64,000 nt of DNA from Paenibacillus antri. Lineage in GTDB: Bacteria > Bacillota > Bacilli > Paenibacillales > YIM-B00363. This document shows positions 7,704 through 16,043 of the stretch, piece after piece (the stretch's first letter is position 1; each line of letters opens with the position of its first letter). The DNA is taken from contig NZ_VCIW01000008.1 of the NCBI RefSeq assembly GCF_005765165.1, positions 124,001-188,000 on the forward strand, given 5' to 3'. The notes under the pieces were generated by a model, which saw nothing but the letters and a program-made list of their open reading frames with translations, did not search any database and had not been told where the DNA came from. The position numbers and the translations under genes were made by a program.

Positions 7704-9065
7704 TTATTTCGCGTAGTAGTTCTGGATGAATTTCGCCAAGTCTTCGCGCGTGTTCTTGCCGACGATGTACTTCTGCACTTCCGGACCGATAATCGTGTTC
7801 CACTCTTCGGCCAGTACGTAGTTCGTGCTGAACGGCATCGTTCTGCTGTTCGCGATGGCGTCGCCGATCGCGGCGCCGAGCGGGTTCGTCACCTTGTTCG
7901 GGTTGTTCTTGAACGCGGAGATCACTTGCGACTTGTTGACGATGAAATCTTGACCGGCCGCGTCATACACGAGCCAGTTCAGGAACTTCTTCGCCGCTTC
8001 TTGCTCTTCCGGCTTCGCCGCTTTGTTGATGACGAGGACCTGCGTCGCGCCCGCCGCGATTTTGCCGTTCAGCGGGTTCGCCGGATCGTTGTCGACCGGC
8101 ACCGGGATGAAGCCGAAGTCGTCGCCCGCGACCGCCTGCAGCGAATCGTACGCCCAGTTGCCGTTGAACAATACCGCGGACTCGCCTTTGCCCACGGCGA
8201 CGTGCGCGTCGTCGTAGTAGCTGCCGAGCGGACGCTCGCCGTACTTGTTGTACTTCTTCGACGCGAGCAGGTCCATCGTGTCGTAGTAGCCGTTCCACGT
8301 CGCGTTGCTTGCGAGATCGAGGGTGCCGGCTTCGAGCTGCTTCACGACTTCCGTCGGATCCGCCGCTTGGTTGATGAACTGCGTGCTGTAGTGGTTCGAT
8401 ACCGACCAGCTTTCCGTCTGGTACGCGACAGGGTACGTTACGCCCGACGCCTGCAGCTTGTCGAACAGCTCGACGAGCTTGTCGCGCGTATTGATGGAGA
8501 ACGGATCGAACGCGCCGCCTGCCGCCTTTTCGACGACTTGCTTGTTATAGACGAGACCGAAGCCTTCGATCGCGAACGGGAAGCCGACGACTTGCCCTTG
8601 TTCGTTCTTCAGCGCGCTGTCCGTCTCGGACACCCACTGCTCGTTCGACAGATCACTGTAGACGTCCTTGTATTTGTTGAGCGCCGCGCTCGGCTCGAAC
8701 ATGGCGATCGTGACCGTCTTGCCGGACGCCGTCATCATGTCGAAGACGTTCAGCGCGTCTCCGACGGCCGCGGAACGCGTCTCGACCGTGATGTCCGGGT
8801 TCGCCGCCATGAAGTCCTTCGCCGCTTGCTCCCATTGCGACGTAATTTCGCCCTTGCCGTTCGTGATGATGATGTTGACCGGCTCGGCCGCTTTCTCGTG
8901 GGCTTTCGCCTCCGCCGCCGGTGCGGGCTCGGTGGCAGCCGGCTCGCTCGCCGTCGTGTCGCCGCCCGATGTCGCGCCTCCGCCGCAAGCCGCTAACGCG
9001 ACCGCCATGAATGCGGATAAGACGATGAGGCCGTGTTTCTTCGTGCGTGCCGTGAACATTTTCAT
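7704..9065 (-). CDS. Sugar-binding lipoprotein of an ABC importer (alpha-glucoside type)
   Basis: A 453-residue family 1 extracellular solute-binding protein. Residues 1-26 form a lipoprotein signal with lipobox LAAC (Cys27), followed by a Gly/Thr/Ala/Glu-rich linker to ~residue 60. The mature body contains GKGEITSQWEQAAKDF and GKGESAVLFNGNWAYDSL, typical of MalE-like sugar receptors. The ATG at 9063-9065 is preceded by AAGGGGAG. It is the first gene of the operon with two permeases and an alpha-glucosidase; maltose-like alpha-glucosides are the inferred ligand. Expression is probably controlled by the divergent LacI protein through the two operator modules upstream. Confidence 0.93.
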   Translation of the reverse strand: MKMFTARTKKHGLIVLSAFMAVALAACGGGATSGGDTTASEPAATEPAPAAEAKAHEKAAEPVNIIITNGKGEITSQWEQAAKDFMAANPDITVETRSAAVGDALNVFDMMTASGKTVTIAMFEPSAALNKYKDVYSDLSNEQWVSETDSALKNEQGQVVGFPFAIEGFGLVYNKQVVEKAAGGAFDPFSINTRDKLVELFDKLQASGVTYPVAYQTESWSVSNHYSTQFINQAADPTEVVKQLEAGTLDLASNATWNGYYDTMDLLASKKYNKYGERPLGSYYDDAHVAVGKGESAVLFNGNWAYDSLQAVAGDDFGFIPVPVDNDPANPLNGKIAAGATQVLVINKAAKPEEQEAAKKFLNWLVYDAAGQDFIVNKSQVISAFKNNPNKVTNPLGAAIGDAIANSRTMPFSTNYVLAEEWNTIIGPEVQKYIVGKNTREDLAKFIQNYYAK

Positions 9066-9152
9066 TCTTGTACTCCCCTTGTCTGGAATATATAGCGTCC
9101 GGATCGCCGGAACGGTTTCGGGTTCGGCGGTTCGGGTGGGCTCGGTTGCGGG

Positions 9153-9190
9153 TAAGCGCTAACATATTAATTGTGGGAAAATATTTTCCT
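9153..9190. promoter_or_regulatory. LacI/CcpA-type operator module, copy 1
   Basis: TAAGCGCTAA at 9153-9162 has the central CG and half-sites of LacI-family operators and, with its flanks (GGTAAGCGCTAACA), is one mismatch from a CcpA cre site. It is followed by a 14-bp perfect palindrome GGAAAATATTTTCC at 9176-9189. The same arrangement recurs at 9246. Confidence 0.7.
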
Positions 9191-9245
9191 GATGGAAGTG
9201 TCTTGGCGGGAAAAGTCAGGTTTATATTCACTCATTTTCATGCTG

Positions 9246-9289
9246 TAAGCGCTAATAATGCTATGTATTGGGAAAATTATTGTCCTGCA
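9246..9289. promoter_or_regulatory. LacI/CcpA-type operator module, copy 2
   Basis: TAAGCGCTAA is repeated here 93 bases from copy 1. It is again followed by GGGAAAATTATTGTCCTGC, a diverged version of the A/T palindrome next to copy 1. Two spaced operators between the divergent LacI gene and the transport operon would suit DNA looping or separate control of the two promoters. Confidence 0.7.
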
Positions 9290-9401
9290 TTGGTGATTAT
9301 ATGACGTTTTATTTTCCCGGTCAACGGCGAATATTCTAGATTCCGCATCAGGCGCATGGTATCATGGGGATAACGAACTCGGAGCTTGGAGAGGAACCGT
9401 G

Positions 9402-10403
9402 ATGAAGGTAACGATTAAAGATATCGCAAGCATGGCCGGCGTCTCCATCTCGACCGTGTCTCGCGTCATCAACGGCAGCAAGCCGGTGAACGAGGACGTG
9501 CGGAACCGGGTGCTCGAGGCGATGCGGCAGACGAATTACCGCGCCGTGCACATCCCTGGCGGGGGCGAAGCCGCGGATCGCGAGTCGCTGCGCATCGCCG
9601 TCATTATTCCCGAATACAGCAATACGGTATTGAACGAGTTTATCGTCGGGATTCATCGGGTCGCGCAGTTGTACGGCTACGTCATCGACATCGGACTGAC
9701 CGACGGCACGCCCGCCACCGAGCTCGACTATTTGCGCCGGTTCAGCGAAGAGCGGCCGAACGGCCTCATCTTCGTCGGCTCCGAATGGGGCGCAGAGCAT
9801 ACGGAGATCGCGAAGTCGTCGGATCTTCCGTGCGTGCTGGTGGGACAAGAATCCCGTGTGCCGGGGGTGCCTTCTGTGCACGTGGACAACGTGACGGCGT
9901 CGTACGAAGCCGTGACGTACCTCGCGCAGCGCGGGCATCGCGACATCGCGATCATTTGCGGCACCGGCAATATGGCGGTCGGCACGCATCGGCTGCAAGG
10001 GTACCGGCAGGCGATGGCCGACGCGGAGCTGCCCGTGCGGGACGATTGGGTGGTGGAGTGCGAGATTTCGGTAGAGGAAGGCTATCGCGCCATGCGCGCG
10101 ATCGCCGGAACGGGCGAGTTGCCCACCGCGGTGTTCTGCGCGACGGACCTCATGGCGATCGGCGCGATGAACTGTTTATTGGATCAAGGCGTGCGGATCC
10201 CGGAGGATGTGTCCGTATTCGGCTTCGACGGCAGCTTCGTGTCGTCCATCTTCCGTCCGAAGCTGACGACGGTCGAATATTCCGCGACGGAGGTCGGCAT
10301 GACCGCTGCCCGCCACTTGATGAAGCTGATCAAGGGCGAAACCGGCGTGCCGCCGCACTCCAACGTAACGCACTATTTGGCGATTCGGGAGAGCACGAAC
10401 TAA
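9402..10403 (+). CDS. LacI-family transcriptional repressor
   Basis: A ~333-residue repressor. Residues 1-~25 contain the LacI helix-turn-helix (TIKDIASMAGVSISTVSRVI), followed by the hinge helix and a periplasmic-binding-protein-like sugar domain to the end (ICGTGN ... VFCATDLMAIGAMNCL ... SVFGFDGSFVSSIFRPKLTT). GTG at 9399 and ATG at 9402 are both possible starts; GGAGAGGAA lies at 9388-9396. The gene is divergent from the alpha-glucoside uptake operon and ends in its own terminator. Repression of that operon with relief by an alpha-glucoside is inferred from context, not shown. Confidence 0.92.
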   Translation: MKVTIKDIASMAGVSISTVSRVINGSKPVNEDVRNRVLEAMRQTNYRAVHIPGGGEAADRESLRIAVIIPEYSNTVLNEFIVGIHRVAQLYGYVIDIGLTDGTPATELDYLRRFSEERPNGLIFVGSEWGAEHTEIAKSSDLPCVLVGQESRVPGVPSVHVDNVTASYEAVTYLAQRGHRDIAIICGTGNMAVGTHRLQGYRQAMADAELPVRDDWVVECEISVEEGYRAMRAIAGTGELPTAVFCATDLMAIGAMNCLLDQGVRIPEDVSVFGFDGSFVSSIFRPKLTTVEYSATEVGMTAARHLMKLIKGETGVPPHSNVTHYLAIRESTN

Positions 10404-10446
10404 AAAACCAGCGTCCCCCCATCTTATCGGGGGATGCTGGTTTTTT
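10404..10446 (+). terminator. Rho-independent terminator of the LacI gene
   Basis: The hairpin AAAACCAGCGTCCCCC / GGGGGATGCTGGTTTT, with one mismatch and a short loop, runs directly into a T6 tract right after the stop codon. Confidence 0.93.
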
Positions 10447-10469
10447 GGTGCGCCTGGGGGCGCAGAGTT

Positions 10470-11095
10470 GCGCTTATAAGCGGAGTTTCGCCCGGCGAAC
10501 CGCGAATCCGCGCTTATAAGCGGAGTTTTCCGCTTATAGCGCCCGGCGAACCGCGAATCCGCGCTTATATGCGGTGTTTTCCGCTTAAAGCGCCGGCGAA
10601 CCGCGAATCCGCGCTTATAAGCGGAGTTTTCCGCTTAAAGCGCCGGCGAACCGCGAATCCGCGCTTATAAGCGGTGTTTTCCGCTTAAAACGCCCGGCGA
10701 ACCGCGAATCCGCGCTTATATGCGGAGTTTTCCGCTTATAGCGCCCGGCGAACCGCGAATCCGCGCTTATATGCGGAGTTTTCCGCTTATAGCGCCCGGC
10801 GAACCGCGAATCCGCGCTTATATGCGGAGTTTTCCGCTTATAGCGCCCGGCGAACCGCGAATCCGCGCTTATATGCGGAGTTTTCCGCTTATAGCGCCCG
10901 GCGAACCGCGAATCCGCGCTTATATGCGGAGTTTTCCGCTTATAGCGCCCGGCGAACCGCGAATCCGCGCTTATAAGCGGAGTTTTCCGCTTATAATGCC
11001 CGGCGAACCGCGAATCCGCGCTTATGAGCGGTGTTTTCCGCTTATAGCGCCCGGCGAACTGCGAATCCGCGCTTATAAGCGGAGTTTTCCGCCTC
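10470..11095. repeat. Tandem array of 13 hairpin repeats, 51-bp period
   Basis: Thirteen copies of a unit start at about 10471, 10511, 10562, 10612, 10662, 10713, 10764, 10815, 10866, 10917, 10968, 11019 and 11070. The period is 51 bp, 50 bp for copies 3-5, and ~40 for the degenerate first. Each unit holds a stem-loop (TATAAGCGGA, loop GTTT, TCCGCTTATA) and an invariant GC-rich joint (GCGCCCGGCGAACCGCG). Copies differ at one loop-side base (GGAG or GGTG) and at TATAAG/TATATG. The second half is nearly identical between copies, suggesting recent amplification or homogenisation. Because 51 is a multiple of three, reading frames stay open on both strands; these are not supported as genes. Confidence 0.95.
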
Positions 11096-11287
11096 AACCG
11101 GCCGGGGCTACGCCTCAGCGGCCGCCGAATACGTGCTTCATGCCCGCACTCGGGGAGAAGTTACTCGCCTCTTGCGTACGTCTTCCCTACTTGCAGACCG
11201 ATCGCCTATGCGGGCACACTTTCTACGCGCCGCTGGCCGGCGGGGCAAGCCGTTAGAAACGGTCGAGACGTTCGTCAGACGCCGTCC
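11096..11287. other. Non-coding stretch after the hairpin array
   Basis: About 190 bases between the last hairpin repeat and the end of bshB2. It is GC-rich, and no supported frame, terminator or promoter is visible. Confidence 0.4.
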
Positions 11288-11950
11288 CTAAAACCGGTAC
11301 GTCCAAAACCGCTCCGTCCCGAACCGCTCTTCGACTTCCTTGGTCGGCTGCTTCTTGTTCCCCTGCAGCTCGGGCACTTGGAATTGGCTCCGATGCGCCT
11401 GGATGGACGCGATCTTCTGCTTCAAGAACGGCTTCACGTCGACGGCGACGTCCGGCTTGCCGATATACTGTTCATGATCCCGCGAGAATGCCATGCAGTG
11501 CACGACCGGACGGTCGGCCTCGGGCAGCCGCTCGACCGCGCGGATGACCGCCGCGCCGCAAGCGTCATGGTCCGGGTGGACGCTGAACCCCGGATAGAAC
11601 GTATACACCAAAGAAGGGCGCAACGTCTGAAGAAGCTCGAGAATTTTCCCGTCCAGCAGCTCCTTGTCCTCGAATTCGATCGTCTTGTCGTGAAAGCCGA
11701 GCAAGCGGAGATCTTGAATGCCGATCGTCCGGCACGACAGCTCCAGCTCCTCCTTACGAATCCGGGGGAGCGTCACCCGATTCGCGAACGGGGGAACGCC
11801 CATGTTGCGCCCCATCTCCCCAAGCGTCAAGCATGCGTAAGTGACGTACCCGCCTTCGCGTATATGCTTCGAAAGCGTGCCCGACAGCCCGAAGCACTCG
11901 TCGTCCGGGTGCGGCAGCACGACTAGAATTTTCCGTTCCGTTGATTCCAT
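11288..11950 (-). CDS. bshB2: Bacillithiol biosynthesis deacetylase BshB2
   Basis: A 220-residue LmbE/PIG-L-family zinc-dependent N-deacetylase. The metal motif HPDDE is at residues 14-18, and a second ligand region reads FSVHPDHDACG. In the bacillithiol pathway this family removes the acetyl group from GlcNAc-malate before cysteine is added. It lies directly downstream of yojF, the same pairing as yojF-yojG in Bacillus subtilis, which supports the BshB2 rather than BshB1 assignment. The ATG at 11948-11950 has a perfect GAGGAGGTG nine bases upstream; the GTG at 11962 would overlap that site and is rejected. Cytoplasmic. Confidence 0.92.
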   Translation of the reverse strand: MESTERKILVVLPHPDDECFGLSGTLSKHIREGGYVTYACLTLGEMGRNMGVPPFANRVTLPRIRKEELELSCRTIGIQDLRLLGFHDKTIEFEDKELLDGKILELLQTLRPSLVYTFYPGFSVHPDHDACGAAVIRAVERLPEADRPVVHCMAFSRDHEQYIGKPDVAVDVKPFLKQKIASIQAHRSQFQVPELQGNKKQPTKEVEERFGTERFWTYRF

Positions 11951-11975
11951 AGGTTCGTACACCTCCTCTGTCCGC

Positions 11976-12320
11976 TTAGAATGGCTGCCCGCTTAATTGA
12001 AGAGCGACGACCAGCTTGCCTTGGCTGTCGTGCCCGGCCAAGAGCAACCGTTCCGTCTCCGTCTCTTCGTAATGCGTCAAGCCTTCCGAATAAATCCACC
12101 CATGCTCCGTCTTCAAACCGACGCGGTACGGACCGGCGCCGGAGATCGAGCCGTGGGTATAACGGACGGCGGCGTTCGTGACGAACGTCGCGGCCGGATG
12201 CTTGGTGCTGTCCCAATGGGCGGCATAAGCACCGGTCGTCATCTCGAGATGAAGGTATAAGTCCTGATTCTTTAACGAATCGATGCGGCGCTGAATTTCG
12301 CCAAGTTCGATCGGTTGCAC
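11976..12320 (-). CDS. yojF: YojF-family protein, partner of BshB2
   Basis: A 114-residue protein of the YojF/DUF1806 family (MQPIELGEIQRRIDSLKNQD ... YTHGSISGAGPYRVGLKTEH). Its function is not known biochemically, but it is habitually encoded next to the bacillithiol deacetylase, as here (25-base gap). Translation starts at GTG 12318-12320 with AGGAAG eight bases upstream. No transmembrane or signal sequence. A two-gene yojF-bshB2 operon is likely. Confidence 0.88.
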   Translation of the reverse strand: MQPIELGEIQRRIDSLKNQDLYLHLEMTTGAYAAHWDSTKHPAATFVTNAAVRYTHGSISGAGPYRVGLKTEHGWIYSEGLTHYEETETERLLLAGHDSQGKLVVALQLSGQPF

Positions 12321-12504
12321 GTGAACGACTTCCTTTCTTGCTTGCCGCGACTTCTATGTTTTCGGCGGCTCTGTATTTGACGATGCGTTCGATCCAATCG
12401 TAAGACAGCTTATCCTTACTATCTCATCTTCCGATCGATTCGACAAGTCCGCGGACGACGCGGAAAACGAAGGAAGACTGCCTATGCGGCAGCCTCCCGA
12501 AAAT

Positions 12505-12606
12505 CTACTTCGACTTTTTCTTCGCGGCCGACCGGCCTTGCTTCTTCGGATCGTCCGACGGCGGCGCGGCGTGCTGCGAGCCGTTCGGGCGAATTTGATC
12601 GCTCAT
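12505..12606 (-). CDS. 33-residue basic small protein
   Basis: A short gene: ATG at 12604-12606 follows an excellent AGGAGGAGC ribosome site, and the frame runs 33 codons to TAG at 12505. The product begins MSDQIRPNGSQHAAPP and ends in a run of Lys/Ser (AAKKKSK), giving a strongly basic, low-complexity, probably unstructured peptide. A weak hairpin (GGCTGCC / GGCAGTC) follows the stop. It lies 60 bases beyond the GH5 gene end on the same strand. No family recognised; the ribosome site is the main argument that it is real. Confidence 0.6.
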   Translation of the reverse strand: MSDQIRPNGSQHAAPPSDDPKKQGRSAAKKKSK

Positions 12607-12665
12607 GGGTGCTCCTCCTTTTTTCGCGGGTTGTCGTTATTTATGCGCCGTTTCGGAAGAAACTA

Positions 12666-14303
12666 TCACGCATGAACGTACAACCACTGCAACCCGATCG
12701 AGCACCGAGCCGCTCGAATCGTCAACCGGCGCACGCCCGCTTCCGCCGGGAAGGCCGTCGTCCGCGCCGAATGCCAGTCGCGCCGCGCGACGTCGATCGA
12801 CGCGACCGGAGCGTCGTCCAACCGGATTTCGGCTTCTCCATCCCCGTCGGAAGAAACCATCAATTCCAGCGAATACGAATCCGCGCCGCCCGCCGGGACG
12901 ACGAACTCGTACGCCAGCCATTCGCCCTCCTCCAGATGGACATACATCCATTCGTCGTCCCGCCACGGTTCGCCGCCCATGTGCTGGAAGTTCGGCCGGT
13001 CCAGGCCGCTGTCGACGAACCGAATGTCCGTCCGGTCCCCGGCCCGAAAGCCCTCCGTCGCCTTCGGCCTCGGGCGCGGCCGTGCCGAAGCGCCGAAGCC
13101 GTAGCCGACGCCTTCGCCCTTGCTGCCGTAGAACACGGCCGGAATGCGCAGCGGCGGCCGGCGAAGCAGCGCGTTCGCGACCTGCGGGCGGTACTCGCAT
13201 CGCCTAAGCGGCAAGGCGTCCAAGTAGTCCCATAAGATACGCTCCGCCGCCTCGGCGTCCGGCCGGGCGCCGCCTTCCAAATACGCGACCAACAGCGGCC
13301 ACCCGTCCGGCTTCCGGACCGAGTACGGCGAGTTGTCGCAGTCCATCTTTTTCCACGTCCAGAAGTTCCACGAGATGCCGAGATCCTCGTATAACCCGAA
13401 GGCGCCGGCGTACCAATCGCAATTGTTCTCTCCGCCCTCGCCCATGAAGATCGGGACGTTCCACGCCTCCCGCTTCTCGAGGAACGGCCGAAGGCTCTCC
13501 GCGTCCGGGGGATTCCAATACTTATGAAACTGCAGCATCAGATTGTCGTCGAGCTTCTCGTCGAAGATCGACCAATCCGTCGCCCAATGAACGCCTTCCA
13601 AGATGATCATATGTTTCTCGTCGACCTCGCGAATCGCGCGGACGATGTCCTTGTACAGCGGCATTACCCGGTCGTTGTAAGAAGCAAACCACTCCGGCAG
13701 CGGTTCGTTGAGCAAGTCGTAGCCGGCCACGATCCACTCGTCCTTGTAGCGCGCCGCGAGCATACGCCACAGCTCGATCGTCAACCGCCGATTCCGCTCG
13801 CTCGTAAATAGGTCCGGGCGGTCGAACTCGGAATCGTCGATGTTCGTTCCCGTCTGGCCCCCGGGCGCGCCGTGCAAATCCAAGATCGCGTATACGGCGT
13901 GCTCCCGGCACCAGCCGACGACGCGGTCGAGCAGCTCCAGATGCTTCTCGCGGTATTGGAGCGGATCTTCCTTTTCGATAAGAAATCTTGCATGGATCGG
14001 GATGCGGACCGAGTTGAACCCTTCGGCCGCGACGGCCCGGATGTCCGCTTCGGATACGTAGCGCTCGTAGTACAGCGCCCAGAAGCTCGCCGCCTTCTCC
14101 GCGCCGATCAGCTCCTCGATCATGCGCTCGATCTTCCTCGGACGGTCTCCCCCGCTCGGAAACCGCCACATATACCCCTCCGGCAGCAGCCAGCCGCCGA
14201 AGCCGACGCCCCGCAGCAGCACTTCTTCGCCCGAGCCGTTCGCCAGCTTCGCGCCGGAAGCGCTCAGAAACCCCGAAACCTCCGTCGTTCGCATTCGTTC
14301 CAT
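12666..14303 (-). CDS. Glycoside hydrolase family 5 enzyme with C-terminal carbohydrate-binding-like domain
   Basis: A 545-residue protein without a signal peptide. Residues ~15-330 form a GH5 (cellulase-superfamily) barrel: NSVRIPIH, ILDLHGAPGGQ, LLNEP (acid/base Glu200) and FMGEGGEN (probable nucleophile Glu289). The C-terminal ~130 residues (from about RTDIRFVDSG) look like a CBM6/35-type beta-sandwich (DEWMYVHLEEGEWLAYEF, RLTIRAA). GH5 covers beta-glucanases, mannanases and exo-glucosidases, so the substrate is open. Lack of a signal suggests action on imported oligosaccharides. It is the last gene of the SBP-permease-permease-GH5 operon governed by YesM/YesN; the start is 22 bases after the permease stop. 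Confidence 0.88.
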   Translation of the reverse strand: MERMRTTEVSGFLSASGAKLANGSGEEVLLRGVGFGGWLLPEGYMWRFPSGGDRPRKIERMIEELIGAEKAASFWALYYERYVSEADIRAVAAEGFNSVRIPIHARFLIEKEDPLQYREKHLELLDRVVGWCREHAVYAILDLHGAPGGQTGTNIDDSEFDRPDLFTSERNRRLTIELWRMLAARYKDEWIVAGYDLLNEPLPEWFASYNDRVMPLYKDIVRAIREVDEKHMIILEGVHWATDWSIFDEKLDDNLMLQFHKYWNPPDAESLRPFLEKREAWNVPIFMGEGGENNCDWYAGAFGLYEDLGISWNFWTWKKMDCDNSPYSVRKPDGWPLLVAYLEGGARPDAEAAERILWDYLDALPLRRCEYRPQVANALLRRPPLRIPAVFYGSKGEGVGYGFGASARPRPRPKATEGFRAGDRTDIRFVDSGLDRPNFQHMGGEPWRDDEWMYVHLEEGEWLAYEFVVPAGGADSYSLELMVSSDGDGEAEIRLDDAPVASIDVARRDWHSARTTAFPAEAGVRRLTIRAARCSIGLQWLYVHA

Positions 14304-14325
14304 AGAACCGCCTCGCCCCTTCGCG

Positions 14326-15165
14326 TCAGCCTTTGATCGCGCCTTCCGCGATGCCGCTGAGGATATATTTCTGCAGCAGCAAATACGCCGCGACGACCGG
14401 CAGCATCGTCAGCACGAGAGACGCCAAAATCGCCGACCAGTCGTTGTTGTATTCGCCGAACAGCATGTTCGTTGCGATCAATAACGTGTAATAGTCGCTG
14501 TCCGTCAGCATGAGGAGCGGCAGCAGGAAGTCGTTCCACATCCACAGCGCGTTCAAGATCGCGACGGTGGCCGAAATCGGCAGCAGCAGCGGGAAAATGA
14601 CCGAAGAAAACAACCTCAGCTCGCCGCAGCCGTCGATGACCGCCGCCTCGTCCAGCTCCCGCGGGATCGACTTCACGAAGCCGTGGTACAGAACCACCGC
14701 GAGCGCCACGCCGAGTCCGATATAAACGAGCGCCAGTCCGTACGTCGTCCCTTGCAGATGAAGCCCTTTGGCGATGCGGACGAGGCTGATCATGATCGAA
14801 TGGAACGGAATGAGCGAGGACAAGGCGAACAGCCCGAAGAGCGCTCCGCTCAGCCGCCCCGGCGTACGGGACATCTTATACCCCGCGAGCGAGGCGAACA
14901 GCACGATGCCCGCGACGCCGATGACCGTGACGACGATCGTATTCTTGAAGCTTTGCGGAAAATCGATCTTTTCGTAAGCATCCGCGTAATTGAGCAGCTC
15001 CAACCGGCTCGGCCAGGACAAGACGTTCGTCAGCATCTCGCCTTCGGTCTTTACGGAATTGAGCAGCGCCATGTAGATCGGGAACAGCGTGAAGACGGCC
15101 GCCATGGACAACGCCAGCAGAATCGCCGCGCGGGACGCGGCCGCGGCACGGCCGGAGCGCCTCAT
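14326..15165 (-). CDS. Carbohydrate ABC transporter permease (MalG type)
   Basis: A 279-residue, six-helix permease with the EAA loop ELDEAAVIDGCGELRLFSSV and the MalG-like C terminus GIAEGAIKG. It starts at ATG 15163-15165 with GGGAGGTGGAGGC upstream and overlaps the stop of its MalF-type partner by four bases. The much longer open frame to 15924 is a shadow of the partner gene. Its partners are the lipoprotein at 17371 and the GH5 enzyme. Confidence 0.92.
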   Translation of the reverse strand: MRRSGRAAAASRAAILLALSMAAVFTLFPIYMALLNSVKTEGEMLTNVLSWPSRLELLNYADAYEKIDFPQSFKNTIVVTVIGVAGIVLFASLAGYKMSRTPGRLSGALFGLFALSSLIPFHSIMISLVRIAKGLHLQGTTYGLALVYIGLGVALAVVLYHGFVKSIPRELDEAAVIDGCGELRLFSSVIFPLLLPISATVAILNALWMWNDFLLPLLMLTDSDYYTLLIATNMLFGEYNNDWSAILASLVLTMLPVVAAYLLLQKYILSGIAEGAIKG

Positions 15166-16043
15166 GCCTCCACCTCCCTTCGCTTCATGACGCGCAGCTG
15201 AATCAAGGTGACGAGGAGGACGATCAGGAACAAAATCATCGCCTTGGCGCTGGCGTACCCGTACCGCTGCTGGAACCGGAACGCTTCCTCCATAATGTTG
15301 ATCGCGATCACCTGCGTCGACCGGCCCGGACCGCCGCCCGTCAGCGCGTACACGGCGTCGAACACCTTGAAGGACGAGCTGAGCGTCAGGAACACGCCGA
15401 TCGTCATCGCCGGGGAAATCATCGGCAGCGTCACGTGCCGGACGATCTGCCATGCGTTCGCGCCGTCGATCGCCGCGGCTTCCTTCAGGTGTGCGGGCAC
15501 GCCTTGCAATCCCGCGATATAGATGACCATGATGTAGCCGACCCCGCCCCACAACGAAAGCATGAGGATGGAATAAAACGAAAGCGTCGGGTCGCCGATC
15601 CACGATCGGTCGAGCCAGCCGAAGCCGGTCCGCTCCGCGAAGAACGGCAGCGCCTTCGTAAAGATGAACATCCACATGAAGCCGCCGACGATCATGCTGA
15701 GCATGTTGGGCATAAAGAAAATCGTGCGGAACAGCGCCTTGCTTCGGCGCCGCGACTCCACGAGCACCGCCAGCCCCAGCGCCGCGACGTTCTGAAGCAC
15801 GACCATGAACATCACGTATTTGAGCGTAAAGAGAATGGAATCCAGAAAATACGGGTCGTCCCGGAGCGCTTCGACGTAGTTGGAGACGCCGACCCACTCG
15901 TACTCGCGATTCAATCCGTTCCAATCCGTCAGACTGTACCAGAAGCCCCCGAAAGCGGGGGCAATCGTACAGACGAGGTAAAAGAGCAAGGCGGGAAGGA
16001 CGAAAGCGAGCAGGACGGCCGTCCGCTTCGCGCCCCTCGTCAT
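15162..16043 (-). CDS. Carbohydrate ABC transporter permease (MalF type)
   Basis: A 293-residue permease with EAA loop HLKEAAAIDGANAWQIVRHV and the segment ALTGGGPGRSTQV before the last helix. The ATG at 16041-16043 overlaps the stop of the lipoprotein gene (ATGA), and its own stop overlaps the start of the next permease gene, so the three are translationally coupled. Unlike the alpha-glucoside operon, there is no intergenic hairpin between the binding protein and the permease here. Confidence 0.92.
   Translation of the reverse strand: MTRGAKRTAVLLAFVLPALLFYLVCTIAPAFGGFWYSLTDWNGLNREYEWVGVSNYVEALRDDPYFLDSILFTLKYVMFMVVLQNVAALGLAVLVESRRRSKALFRTIFFMPNMLSMIVGGFMWMFIFTKALPFFAERTGFGWLDRSWIGDPTLSFYSILMLSLWGGVGYIMVIYIAGLQGVPAHLKEAAAIDGANAWQIVRHVTLPMISPAMTIGVFLTLSSSFKVFDAVYALTGGGPGRSTQVIAINIMEEAFRFQQRYGYASAKAMILFLIVLLVTLIQLRVMKRREVEA

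Noticed and set aside
10470-11095. CRISPR-like array
   Set aside because: The entire 51-bp unit is conserved, including what would be the spacer, and no cas genes are nearby.
10615-11256. Open frames on both strands across the 51-bp array encoding 17-residue tandem repeats
   Set aside because: The frames exist only because the period is a multiple of three without stops; there is no ribosome site, and frames are open on both strands alike.
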